From contig NW_027062691.1 of NCBI RefSeq assembly GCF_032884065.1, forward strand, positions 1 to 64,000: a stretch of 64,000 bases of DNA, in the 5' to 3' direction. A program made the position numbers and the translations under genes. Positions 12,941 to 23,439 of this stretch are shown in pieces. The DNA comes from Artemia franciscana (lineage: Eukaryota > Arthropoda > Branchiopoda > Anostraca > Artemiidae). Each line of letters starts with the position of its first letter. Position 1 is the first letter of the stretch. A model generated the notes under the pieces. The model searched no databases and was not told the DNA's origin. It worked only from the letters and a program-made list of their open reading frames with translations.

Positions 12941-14541
12941 TGGGCTAGTGAATTGAAACTTTCAAGGATATGTCTACAGGCTAAAGTATATCCTGAGAAG
13001 TTATTTTGAGGTCCCTAACTATACCCCTTACCCCCACTTCTATATAATGTAGCTTTTTGTGTATTACAGCTTATATTTTGGTCAAATTTGATCCTATATT
13101 ACTATTGAAAGTGTAAATCCTTACTTACATTTGAAAAATTCATCTTTTCACTGTTTTTTAAGCTACCTTTTATGGTATAGTTCTAAATGGAATGTAAGCA
13201 TTTAAATGAACCCCTTGTTTGAAACGTCTTATCTTTAAATGGCTTTACACAGTGGTAATACAGGTAAGACATTTTAAGGGGCTTCTCACTCAAAATTATG
13301 ATTTGTTGCTGCAATTGGGTAAGGCTTGTGTTATATGTGTGTCAGTAACATCTATTTTGTAAATCATAACAGCATAGAAAAAGTCAATTTCTTCAAGAAG
13401 GCCCAATAATGATTCTTAGAAACCTGAAGAGAGGCAAAACAGAAATTTAGTGGGAAAAATAAGTACAAGTCCTAAATACATGATTGACATAACCGTAACA
13501 GATATGCTCTCTTTGGGGGAATTTTTTTTGGGGGAGGTTCATTAAAAAAAAATAGAAAGATGTATTTGTAACTTACAAATGCGTGATCAGATCTTAATGA
13601 ACTTTGATATTTAGAAGGATCTTCTGCTTTGGAGCTCTTATTTTAAATCCATTAGATCAAATATCTTCAAAATCATGCTTCCTATCTTTCTTTTTAAGGA
13701 GGTTAAGGTGTGGGTACTGAAAGAAATAACCAAATTCACTTGGAAAAGGGATATCCAGAGGGCGGACACTTGTTTTTCTTAGTCTCCCAGTTCTTCTTTC
13801 AATTTCCAAGCAGAAATAGACTGTATGGTTTTCTGCTGCACCTACATCAAATAAGTGTGGTACATAATTGTGTTATACATTGTGCCATGAGTCTTATGTC
13901 TTATGCCCCCCCCCAAAGAGAGCATATCTGTTATGGTTATGTCAATCATGTATTTAGGACTTGTGCTTATTTTTCCCACTAAATTTATGTTTTGCCTCTC
14001 TTCAGGTTTCTAAGAATCATTATTGGGCCTTCTTGAAAAAATTGACTTTTTCTATGCTGTTATGATTTACAAAATAGATGTTATTGACACACATATAACA
14101 TAAGCCTTACCCAATTATAGCAACAAATCATAATTTTGAGTGAGAAGCCCCTTAAAATTTCAATGTCATGCCTCTATTAACCCTTTGTAAAGCCATTTAA
14201 AGATAAGACATTTTAAACAGCAGTTCATTTAAATGCCTACATTCCATTTTGAACTATACCATACAAGGTAATAATTGTATTTCAATGCTGGTGAACTAAT
14301 TATGGAATATAGTAGCTTAAAAAACAGTGAAAAGTTGAATTTTTCAAAGGTAAGCATGGAGTTACACTTATAATAGTAATATAGGATCAAATTTGACCAA
14401 AACATAAGCTGTAATGCACAAAAAGCTGTGTTATATAGAGGAGGGGGAAGGGGTATTGTTAGGGACCTCAAAATAACTTCTCAGGATATACTTTAGCCTG
14501 TAGACACATCCCTGAAAGTTTCAATTCACTAGCCCAACAAC
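12941..14541. repeat. Large inverted repeat (foldback) with ~500-bp arms
   Basis: The left arm (about 12941-13441) and right arm (about 13984-14541) are reverse complements over most of their length. For example 'ttgggctagtgaattgaaac' at 12948 pairs with 'gtttcaattcactagcccaa' near 14519, and 'ctgaagagaggcaaaac' near 13425 pairs with 'gttttgcctctcttcag' near 13990. The spacer of ~540 bp holds a minus-strand piece of the 300-bp tandem unit seen in the 6.3-kb element. The outer ends resemble the smaller foldback family, suggesting the same element with a larger cargo. Confidence 0.75.
13555..13983 (-). repeat. Fragment of the 300-bp tandem unit inside the foldback loop
   Basis: Reversed matches to the tandem unit of the 6.3-kb and 16.9-kb elements are visible at both ends: 'gatcagatcttaatgaa' near 13584 and, in the plus orientation, 'agagagcatatctgttatgg' near 13915. 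The open frame at 13710-13982 runs through this repeat and is not credible as a gene. Confidence 0.5.
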
Positions 14542-14542
14542 A

Positions 14543-15167
14543 GTAAAATTCTAGTTAATTGACTTCTTGCTGTCTCAGAAAGGGCTTAGGTTAGGAAAGT
14601 GAAGCTTTCAGGGATGGGTCTACAGGCTAAAGTATGTGTTGGGAAGCTATTTTAAAGTACCCACCTCTACTCCTTCTCCCTCTAGAGGGCCCTGAAATTT
14701 GCCTACATGACAGGTCTATACCTATTGAAATTTTGACAAAACAACATTTTACCTTAATTTTCAGTTACTAGTTGCTTTTACTCTGCCTTTAGTTCTGAAA
14801 ATGCAATTCTTGTTTTTTGAGTAGAATTCTGAACCATATCAATGTTGTTTTTTTTTTTGAAATTTGGGATATGTATTTGCATATCTTTAAGACCTTATAA
14901 AACTGAATTGAGCAAAGTTATGAAGCTGAAAACAATTTAGTTGTACTTTAATTAAGCAGAAGATCTATTTTGCAAGGTTTCACTTTTATAACACATGTAT
15001 TTAAAAGGTCACCAAAGGTCAGGGCCCTTTAGAGGGAGGAGTGGAGGTAGTTGCTTCAAATACCTTCCTGGGACATACTTTAATCTGTAGATTCATCCCT
15101 GAAAGTTTCATTTTCCTAACCTAAACCCTTTCTGAGATAGAAAGAAGTCAATTAACTAGAATTTTAC
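14543..15167. repeat. Foldback element, complete copy
   Basis: The 5' end GTAAAATTCTAGTTAATTGA and the 3' end TCAATTAACTAGAATTTTAC are inverted repeats. The arms continue inward through 'ggttaggaaagtgaagctttc' and its inverse, and 'ctccctctagagggccctga' and its inverse. The centre carries a 'gagcaaagttatgaagctga' block. It directly follows the large inverted repeat. Confidence 0.8.
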
Positions 15168-15806
15168 TGCAATTCCTGTTACTTGAGTAGAATTTTGAGC
15201 CATAATCAATGTTTTTTTTTCAAAATTTAGGAAATATATTTGCATATCTTTAAAACCTTATAAAATGGAACTGAGAAAAGTTGTGAAGCTGATAACAATT
15301 TCATTGTACTTCATTCAAGCAGAAGATCTATTTTGCAAGGTTTCACATTTATAACACACATATTCAAAATATCTTCCTGGGACATACTTTAGTCTGTTTT
15401 TTCTGTTGTTAATTTTCAGTTACTAGTTGCTTTTTCTCTGCCTTTAGTTCTGAAAATGCAATTCCTGTTTATTGAGTAGAATTTTGAGCCATATCAATGT
15501 TTTTTTTCAAAATTTAGGAAATGTATTTGTATATCTTTAAACCCTTATAAAAATGGGATTGAGCAAAGATATGAAGCTGAAAAAAATTTTGTTGCATTTC
15601 AATTAAGCAGAAGATCTATTTTGGAAGGTTTCAATTTTATAACACATATAGCCTATTTTCAAAGGTCATCAAAGGTCAAGGCCCTCTAGAGGGAGAAGGA
15701 GTGGAGGTAAGTACTTCAAAATACCTTCCCTGGACATACTTTAGCCTGTAGACCCATCCCTGAAAGTTTCATTTTCCTAATCTAAACCCTTTCCAAGATA
15801 GGGTAA
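15168..15806. repeat. Truncated and rearranged foldback copies
   Basis: This stretch has two successive copies of the foldback centre ('gagccat..atcaatg', 'aagcagaagatctatttt') and one complete right arm ending at 'aaccctttccaagatag' (15801). The right arm stops before the usual terminal 'gaattttac', so the copy is truncated. Confidence 0.65.
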
Positions 15807-16059
15807 GACGACCGGTACTCGGTCACTTTGTTCACTCTTCACACTTTTTGACATTCAATCTACTATAACTACTTTATTATACCACCTAGAAATTTGATTT
15901 TTCTACTGTTAGAATTGTCTCTGTTTTTTGAACAAGTAGGTCATTAATTTGAATAGTTTTGCTTATACAGCGCTACATATTTTTGAATTTAGCAAAAGCT
16001 ATCAGTTCAGCTAATACTCGTCATATAGTTTCTCCTATTGACAAAGATATTACGCAATA

Positions 16060-16640
16060 ATACAGTATCTAAGTCAGAGCCTTGCTATTTCTCGGTCACT
16101 TCCAAAAAACCCGTTTAGACATTCTTTGCTGAGATCTATGACTCAGGCCCTTTGTCTCGTTATTAGACATTTTAATGTTTTGAAATTTGTTATTTCAAAT
16201 TGGATTTTCAGAGCGAAAATAGTGGATCCAGGATTTTCTTTGGGGGGATGGGGCACATAATAGGTGCTTTGATAAACTTGCGAACAAAGAAATACCTGCA
16301 ATTAAAAGGGAATCTTGACAATTATGCGTCATACATAGGCCTAGGTAGTGGAAATGGTCTAAAGTGGTAAGGAGTTTGGCCTTTATTTTAATACAACCGG
16401 TTATATTTAATACATTATTTAATACAAACCGTTCAAACTGCTCAATGCATCAGCTCTTTGTCTCAATACATATTAATTTTTAAAAGGTTAATTATTTTTG
16501 GATAAATTTGAGAAATATGTTATTTTAAATTGGATTTTTAGAGAAAAAATAGTGGATTCAGGAAATTTTTTTGGGGGCGGGGGGGCGCATAATAGGCTGC
16601 TTGGATAAACAAAATTTTTATAAATTTTCTCAAACTCGTA
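16060..16640 (+). repeat. Interspersed repeat, inverted partner at 29.9-30.3 kb
   Basis: The block from 'gccttgctatttctcggtcac' (about 16078) to 'ttgataaacttgcgaac' (about 16289) recurs in reverse at about 30025-30230. Part of it ('gagaaaaaatagtggattca', G-rich run, 'cataataggctgcttggata') recurs directly at 16540-16605. Frames are open through two copies but have no start or splice context. I treat it as repeat, not gene. Confidence 0.55.
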
Positions 16641-16830
16641 ACTTTTGATGGGTAAGTCTAAACTTGATAAAACTTATGTATTTAAAATCAGCATTAAAAT
16701 GCAATTCTTTTGATGTAACTATTGTTATAAAAATTCAGTTTTTTAGTTTCGGCTACTATTGACCCGGGTCACTCCTTACTACAGTTCGTTACCACGAACT
16801 GTTTGATTAGCCATAATTTGACGTCAGCAA
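16641..16830 (-). repeat. Interspersed repeat ending in 'cgttaccacgaactgtttga'
   Basis: This block also occurs at about 28960-29145 in the same orientation, and reversed at about 37290-37440 and 55360-55510, where it follows LINE tails. The shared core reads 'actccttactacagttcgtt' here and 'aacgaactgtagtaaggag' in the LINE-linked copies. It is probably the 3' end of that LINE family or a repeat linked to it. Confidence 0.6.
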
Positions 16831-16933
16831 CTATTCGATTTTAATTCATTGGATCTCTTGAATTCTCTTGAAATTTTTTCTTGAATTTACTGGTCATTTT
16901 GGGATACACATGAAAACAAGAGCTAAGAGCTCA

Positions 16934-18870
16934 TATGGCACTTGTGACAAGGTCGGAAGAGCCAAGAGCTCATATGGCATGAGCTCTAGCAAAAGTCTAA
17001 GAATCAATAGATTGTTTTAAAAGGAAAATCAGGGGCTTAATGCCGGTTGGGATTTAAAATAAGAGCTCTGAGTCACGAGGTCCTAAATATCAAAATTCAT
17101 TAAGATCCTATCACCTACTCGTACGTTAAAAATACCTCAATTTTTCTAATTTTTCCCCTCCCTTCAGCCTCCATATGGCCGAATCGGGGAATCAAGGAAA
17201 TCAAATCAATTTGTACTGTTCCCTGACGCGCCTACCAATTTTCATCGTCCTAGCATGTCCAGAAGCACCAAACTCGCCAAAGCACTGAACCCCACCACCT
17301 AACTCCCCCAAAGAGAGTGGATCCAGTCCGGTCACGTCAGTCACGTATCTACGACATTTATAAGCGTTTTCCAAGAATTCCGGTCTCCCCTTAATATCAA
17401 CAGATTTGGTCAGGATTTGAAATAAGAGCTCTAGGACATGAGTTCCTTCTAAATATCAAATTTCACTAAGATCCAGTTAAAAATACCTCAATTTTTCTAA
17501 TTTTTCCAAATTAATAATCCCCAGCTCCCCCAAAGAGAACGTATCCGTACCAATTATGTCAATCTCGTATCTATAACTTGTGCATATTCTTTCCACCAAG
17601 TTTTATCCTGATCTCTCCGCTTTAACCGTTTTCCAAGATTTCCGCCCCGCCCCCCCAATGACACTGGATCCGGTCGGGATATAAAATAAGAGAATTTGAG
17701 TTTCAAGGTCCTTCTAAATATGAAATTTCATTAAGATACGATCACTCTTTCGTAAGTTAAAAATACCTCATTTTTTCTAATATTTTAGAATTAAATCTCC
17801 CCCCCCCCCAACTCCCTCAAAGAGAGCAGATCCGTCCCAGTTATATCAATCCCGTATTTAATACTTGTGCTTATTTTTCCCACCAAGTTTCATCCTGATC
17901 CCTCCACTCTAAGCATTTTCAAAGATTTTAGGTTCCGCCCCCCAACTTCCCCTTCCCCGGATCCGGTCAGAATGTGAAATAAGATCTCTGAGACATGATA
18001 TCCTTCCAAATATAAAATTTCATTAAGATCCGATCACTCCTTCGTAAGTTAAAAATAATTCATTTTTCTAATTTTTCAGAATTAACCCTCCCCTCCCCCC
18101 GCAGCTCCCCGAAAGAGAGTGGGCCCATTTAGGTTATGTCAATCATGTTTCTAGGACTTGTGCTTATTTTTCCCACCAAGTTTCACCCCAATCCCTCCAC
18201 ACTAAGCGTTTTGCAAGATTTTAAGTTCCCCCCTCAATTCCCCCCAATGTCACCGGATCCAGTCGGGATTTAAAATAAGAGCTCTGAGACACGATATCCT
18301 TCTAAACTTCAAATTTCATTAAGATCCGATCACTCCTTCGTAAGTAAAAAATACCTCATTTTTTCTATTTTTTTTTAGAATTAACCGTCCCTCCCAACTC
18401 ACCCAAACAGAGCAGATCTGTGCCGGTTATGTCAATAACGTATCTTGGAGTTCTGCTTATTTTTCCCACCAAGTTTCATCCCGAACCCTCCACACTAAGC
18501 GTGTTCCCAGATTTTAGGTTCCCCCCTCCAACTCCTCCCAACTTCACCGGATCTGGTCAGGATTTAAAATAAGAGCTCTGAGACACAATATCCTTCCAAA
18601 CATCAAATTTCATTAAGATCCCATCACACGTTCGTAAGTTAAAAATACTTCATTTTTTCTATTTTTTACGAATTAACCGGCCCCCACTCCCCCCCCCAGA
18701 TGGTCAAATTGGGAAAACGACTATTTCTAATTTAATCTGGTCTGGTCTCTGATACGTCTGCCAAATTTCATCGTCCTAACTTACCTGGAAGTGCCTAAAG
18801 TAGCAAAACCGCGACAGACCGACAGAATTTGCTATTGCTATATGTCACTTGGTTAATACAAAGTGCCATA
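16934..18870 (+). mobile_element. Helentron/HINE-like non-autonomous element, copy 2
   Basis: The termini are the same as in the 6.3-kb copy: TATGGCACTT (16934-16943) and AAGTGCCATA (18861-18870). The 3' hairpin CACTTGGT/ACAAAGTG (18846-18865) has one mismatch. The interior has about five degenerate ~300-bp tandem units with the 'ggatccggtcgggat' and 'caccaagtttcatcc' anchors. The left subterminal block 'gccaagagctcatatggcat' and the right block 'tctggtct(c/g)tgatacgtctgcc' match copy 1. No coding capacity is seen. Confidence 0.55.
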
Positions 18871-18889
18871 AAAATATAGGTTATCAATG

Positions 18890-19560
18890 ATAGCAAGACC
18901 GAACCCAGGAACCAGGACTAGGTCCCCTCCCTCTCCCTCCAAAAAATGTTTATCCAACACAAAAAGATGTTTAAAGCATAAAACGTGTGAAATCCAACAT
19001 TTTATGTATAAAACATTTTATGGTCGGGTGGAGGGGGATACGTGGGAGGATCCTTCCAAGGGGTGGATTTATCACGGGGAAGCGCATTTCCAAAAAGGGG
19101 ATGCTGGATTTTCCAGCTTTATTTGAAAAAAAAACATTTTTGGTTACTTTTTAAGTAACCAAAAAATTCGAGGGAAATTAGGCCACCTCCCCCGCCCCTT
19201 ATTGATCAAAATTGTCCGATCAAAAGTTTGAAAACACAATTTAGCCATACAAAAATAATATGCAAATTTCGTTTTAATTATTCAGTTACGATGAGCCAAA
19301 ATCAAAATCTACATTAATTCAAATGCGTTCAGAAATTAAATAAAAAAAGTTTGTTTCCGTGAAAGTAAGGAGCGGCATTAAAACTTAAAACGGATAGAAA
19401 TGACTCCGTATATAAAAGGGGCTGTCCCCTCCTCAACGCCCCGCTCTTTATGCTAAAGTTTTCTATTGTTTTAAAAAGTACAACTGTGACAAAGAGATAA
19501 ATTTTAGCGTAAGGAGTGGGGGCGTTGATGAGGAGACAGCCCCTTTCATATACTGAACCC
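18890..19560 (-). repeat. Composite palindromic repeat, reversed partial copy
   Basis: The reversed tail block ('caaaaaatgtttatccaaca', 'ggatacgtgggaggatcctt') lies at about 18935-19200. Module A lies at about 19363-19556, and its right arm is cut short at 'cccctttcatatac'. The tail's 'acgtgtgaaatccaac' also occurs inverted near 24835. Module B is missing in this copy. Confidence 0.6.
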
Positions 19561-19949
19561 ATAAAGGAGGATGAAGGGATTAGACCTTCCTGCTCCCCCA
19601 AAAAAATTTCTCCAACACAAGAGACGTATTAAAAATACATTTGTTTTTTAAGGTTTCTTTTTGCAACCCCTCCCCCCAGCAAGCCTTAAATGGTATTAAA
19701 GTTAAAATAAACCAACCCAAGTTTTTTTTTAAACTTTTAATAGACTTCTAAATTGCATTTTGAGATCCGATGACAGGTTATGGTTTTAAACCGACAAGAC
19801 CGGAAAGATAACGAATAAAGTTTGTGCGTAATGTATCAAGAAATAATAAATATTAGGGTGGCATTTCGGGTTTGGTCAAAGCACCTGCTATTGAAAGTTG
19901 TAAGAGAATTAATAGTAGATCTGAAAACGCTTTGACTGCGTAATTGTTT

Positions 19950-20690
19950 TGAATATGGGAAGCAATTAATTTTGGGTTTACTCCCAAAGCAATTAATTTA
20001 CGTGCACGGAATAGTTCGTACAGTCGAGAAAATACTAGGGAAATTATTGAAGAAAAATTATCGTTAATACAAGAAAGTTCGAGAGATCTGGAGTGCGTGT
20101 TGATGGGGGATTTTAATGCGAATACCGGTATGGAGGCTGAGATCTTAGATGTGTTGATCCCAGATTTAGGTGATTTTGTCCCAATTTGTTGTAGAATACC
20201 ACGAAGTAACAAGGATGAAAAAACAAAAATAAATATATGGCGAAGAAAGCTCCTGGCGCTTTGTGGGGAACATGATCTGATGATTACTTGCCTTTCGGGA
20301 CCAACTCCTAGTGTTGTAGATTATGCGCTAATTAAAACGCTATTTGTACCTGAATCAATTAATATGGGAACATTAGCTTTAGTTAGATCTGATCGTAGAG
20401 CTATTAAGCTTCAGCTGAAGGTTGGGCAGTTTCAGGACCGCGTCCCACGAGTAAGAAATTTCTACAATGTGGGGTTTAGAAAAGTAGGTTTAGAAAAACG
20501 AATTATAAATTATTTAACAGATAAGATATTGAGGCATTTAAAAGAGAGCTCTTGGAATCGCATGTAAAAAATAAGTTGAAAGCGTTAGAGGACAATGAAA
20601 AAGATGCACATGGTGTAATTATGCAGTTAAATGAAATAAATGAGCAGTTGTGTAGAGTCGTGTGGCCTGCCAAAAAAATATAAAAAAGAA
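19950..20690 (+). mobile_element. LINE endonuclease (EEP) domain fragment
   Basis: The translation gives NSSYSRENTREIIEEKL, then LECVLMGDFNANTG (GDFN metal/active-site motif, about 20088-20125), then GPTPSVVDYAL (S-x-x-DY motif, about 20300-20330), then LVRSDRRAIKLQL (SDH motif with the catalytic His replaced by Arg, about 20380-20420). This is the C-terminal half of the AP-like endonuclease of non-LTR retrotransposons. The frame is open upstream without an ATG. Near 20525 a one-base shift moves the reading into AFKRELLESHVKNKLKALED, which continues to about 20680. The His loss and frameshift make it inactive. No reverse transcriptase follows. Confidence 0.7.
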
Positions 20691-20751
20691 TGAGCCATAT
20701 TTTGATTTGAATTGCAAGTTAATTAAATTAAAAAAAAACTATTTTTTAGTA

Positions 20752-21860
20752 ACTGAAAGTAAGGAGCCACATTAAAAGTTAAAACGAGCAGAAATTAGTC
20801 CGTGAATAACAGGGGCTGTTCCCTTCTCAACGCCCCGCTCTTTACGCTAAAGTTTGACTCTTTCTCTCAATTCTGCTTTATTAAACAGTAAAAAACTTTA
20901 GCGTAAAGAGCGGGGCGTTGAGAAGGGAACAAACTAGTTTTTTATATTTAATTTCTGAACATTTTTGAATTAATGCATGTTTGATTTTGGCTCTCCGCAC
21001 ATAAATTATGAAAATGAAATTTGTATATTAATTCTTTTTTTGGCTAAATGGCTTTCTCTTAGTTTTGATCAGACAATTTTGAGAAATAAGGGGTGGGGGA
21101 GGAGGCCTAATTACCCTCCAATTTTTTGGCAACTAGAACTTTTAATTTTTATCGAACATTTTTATTAGTAAAAAATATACGTAACTTAAGAATTAACTTG
21201 CATAATGAACTTTTATATTCTTATATTTTTATTCCGTATATGAGGGGGTTTATCCCTTCGTTAATACCTCACTCTTTACACTAAAGCTTAAATTTTGTCC
21301 CAACTCTTTAAGAATGACCCCTGAATCAGAAAGGCCGTAAAATAAAGTTGAAATTACTAAAAATACTTTAGCGTAAAGAGCGAGGTATCTAGGAGGAGAT
21401 GAACCCCTCATATATGTAATAATCTCTGTTCGTTTTAAGTTTTAATGCTATCCCTTACTTTCAGTTGAAAAAACTTCTTCATATTTATTTTTTCATTGAT
21501 TTTTTATAATAATACTAGAAAATCCTGCGCCCCCTTCATTGAATTTCTCTTCCCCTGTGACATATTCCTCCAAAGAAAGATCCTCTCGCATATCCCCCTC
21601 CCCTCGACCTCCCCCCAACCCAAAATAGTCCCCCTGAAAAACTGTACACTTCCCAATAACCATTACTGTGTATAAACACTGGTCAAAGTTTGTAACTTGC
21701 AGCCCCTCTCCTGGGGACTGAGGGGGAGTAAGTCATCCCAAAGACATATTTATTAAGGTTTTCGACTATGCTGATCGAATTGGCTATCTCAAAATTTTGA
21801 TCCGTTGACTTTGGGGAAAAAATGAGCGTTGGAGGGGGCCTAGGTGCCATCCAATTTTTT
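20752..21860 (+). repeat. Composite palindromic repeat, forward copy
   Basis: Module A lies at 20752-20932 and its right arm is truncated at 'gagaagggaacaaact'. The linker with 'gttttgatcagacaattttg' lies at about 20940-21220, module B at about 21225-21440, and the tail module ('ttgaatttctcttcccctg', 'cttgcagcccctctcc', 'gactttggggaaaaaatgag') at about 21450-21850. The tail runs straight into hAT transposase coding sequence. Confidence 0.7.
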
Positions 21861-21872
21861 GAACAGTTTCCT

Positions 21873-22332
21873 TGTTTGGCCTGTGCTAGCATTGATTTGC
21901 AAGATGAAGATCTGCATTATATTGTGAATATTTGGAAAATATACATGAGGATATGCAAACTCGGTTTAGTGACCTACTCGGGATGGATATACCGATTTAG
22001 GTTTCAATTCCTTTCGAAGTTAATGTTGCCGAAATAGACATATCTTTGCATGAGCCCCTCAACGAAATACAAAGTGATGAAATAATGCATGCAAAATTCA
22101 AAGATGAAAAGTACAATATATGGAAAACAACCGACATTGCTACAAAGTACCCTTTGCTTTTCCTATGTCTTATCTTGTTGAAGCGGCATTTAGTCGTGTT
22201 TCTCAAATGTTATCGAAAGATCGCAATAGACTTGACATTGTGAAAAGGGGTGATCTTCGACTATCATTAACATCAATAGAACCAAATATAAATAAACTCG
22301 CCGAGAAGAATCGACCACTGGGATCTCATTGA
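21873..22332 (+). mobile_element. hAT-family transposase C-terminal fragment, copy 1
   Basis: The translated pieces read DMQTRFSDLLGMDIPI, stop, VSIPFEVNVAEIDISLHEPL, SDEIMHAKFKDEKYNIWK, TTDIATKYPLL, then in another frame FPMSYLVEAAFSRVSQMLSK, DRNRLDIVKRGDLRLSLTSI, EPNINKL. This is the end of ZBED5/FAM200-like hAT transposases, including the dimerisation motif (YLVE-x-x-FS and RNRLDIVKRGDLRLSLT). There is an early frameshift near 21950, a premature TAG near 21998, and a 31-bp deletion near 22158 relative to copy 2. The stop at 22330 sits ~30 bp before palindromic module A. Confidence 0.75.
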
Positions 22333-22361
22333 ATATTAAATTAAAAAAAAGTTGATTGTAA

Positions 22362-23084
22362 CGGTAAGTAAGGAGCGACATTAAAACTTAAAACGAACCG
22401 AAATTACTCCGCATATGAAAGGGCTTTTTCTCCTCAATGCCTCGCTCTTTACGCTGAAGTTTGACCCTTTCTCTTAACTCTACTTTTTAAAACAGTAAGA
22501 AACCTTAGCGTAAAGAGCGGGGCGTTGAGGAGGAAAAGTCCCTTTCACATACGGAGTAATTTCTGTTCGTTTTAAGTTTTAATGTCGATCCTTACTTACC
22601 GTTACAAAAACTTGTTTTTTTGTATTTAATTTCTGGACGTTTTTGAATTAATGCATTTTTTGATCTTGGCTCTCCGCACATAAATAATTAAAACGAAATT
22701 TGCATATTAATTAATTGCAATTAATCGGAAGATTTTGAGAAAAAAGAAGCGAAGGAGAAGGCCTAGTTGCCCTCCAAGTTTTTGACTACTCAAAAAAGTA
22801 ACTAGAACTTTTAATTTTTTACAAACGTTTTCATTGGTAAAAAAATATACGTAACTTACGAATTAACTTACGTAACAAACTTCTATATTCGTATGTTTTA
22901 ATTGCGTATATGAGGGGGTTCAACACTCGTCGATACCTCGCTCTTTACACTAAAGCTTAGATTGTGTCCCAATTCCTTAAGAATGACCTCTGAAACACAA
23001 AGGCCGTAGAATAAATAGTTGAAATTACTAAAAATACTTTAGCGGAAAGAGTGAGGTATAACGAGGTTTTAATGCTGCTCCTTA
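22362..23084 (+). repeat. Composite palindromic repeat, forward copy with truncated module B
   Basis: Module A (22362-22610) is nearly complete, with both arms ending in 'taaggagcgac'/'gtcgatccttac'. The linker follows to about 22885. Module B (about 22890-23075) breaks off within its right arm at 'gaggtataacgagg', where the second hAT fragment is joined. This boundary is the junction of a local duplication that includes the hAT tail and module A. Confidence 0.7.
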
Positions 23085-23412
23085 TAGACATATCTTTGCA
23101 TGAGCCCCTCAACGAAATACAAAGTGATGAAATAATGCATGCAAAATTCAAAGGTGAAAAGTACAATATATGGAAAACAACCGACATTGCTACAAAGTAC
23201 CCTTTGCTCTGGGATAAAGCGCAGTTCTACGTTATTGCTTTTCCTACGTCTTATCTTGTTGAAGCGGCATTTAGTCGTGTTTCTCAAATGTTATCAAAAG
23301 ATCGCAATAGACTTGACATTGTGAAAAGGGGTGATCTTCGATATCATTAACATCAATATAACCAAATATAAATAAACTCGCCGAGAAGAATCGACCACTG
23401 GGATCTCATTGA
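23085..23412 (+). mobile_element. hAT-family transposase C-terminal fragment, copy 2
   Basis: It is nearly identical to the 3' part of copy 1 from 'agacatatctttgcatgagc' on. It retains the 31 bp lost there, so the frame reads IATKYPLLWDKAQFYVIAFP and then TSYLVEAAFSRVSQMLSK without a break. A 1-base loss near 23340 ('gactatc' has become 'gatatc') ends the frame at DLRYH before the last block. The 5' part of the transposase is missing. Identity and order show that the hAT tail plus module A were duplicated as a block. Confidence 0.75.
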
Positions 23413-23439
23413 ATATTAAATTAAAAAAAAAGTTTATTG

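Noticed and set aside
13710-13982. 90-codon frame with aromatic-rich protein
   Set aside because: It runs through a fragment of the 300-bp tandem repeat inside a foldback loop.
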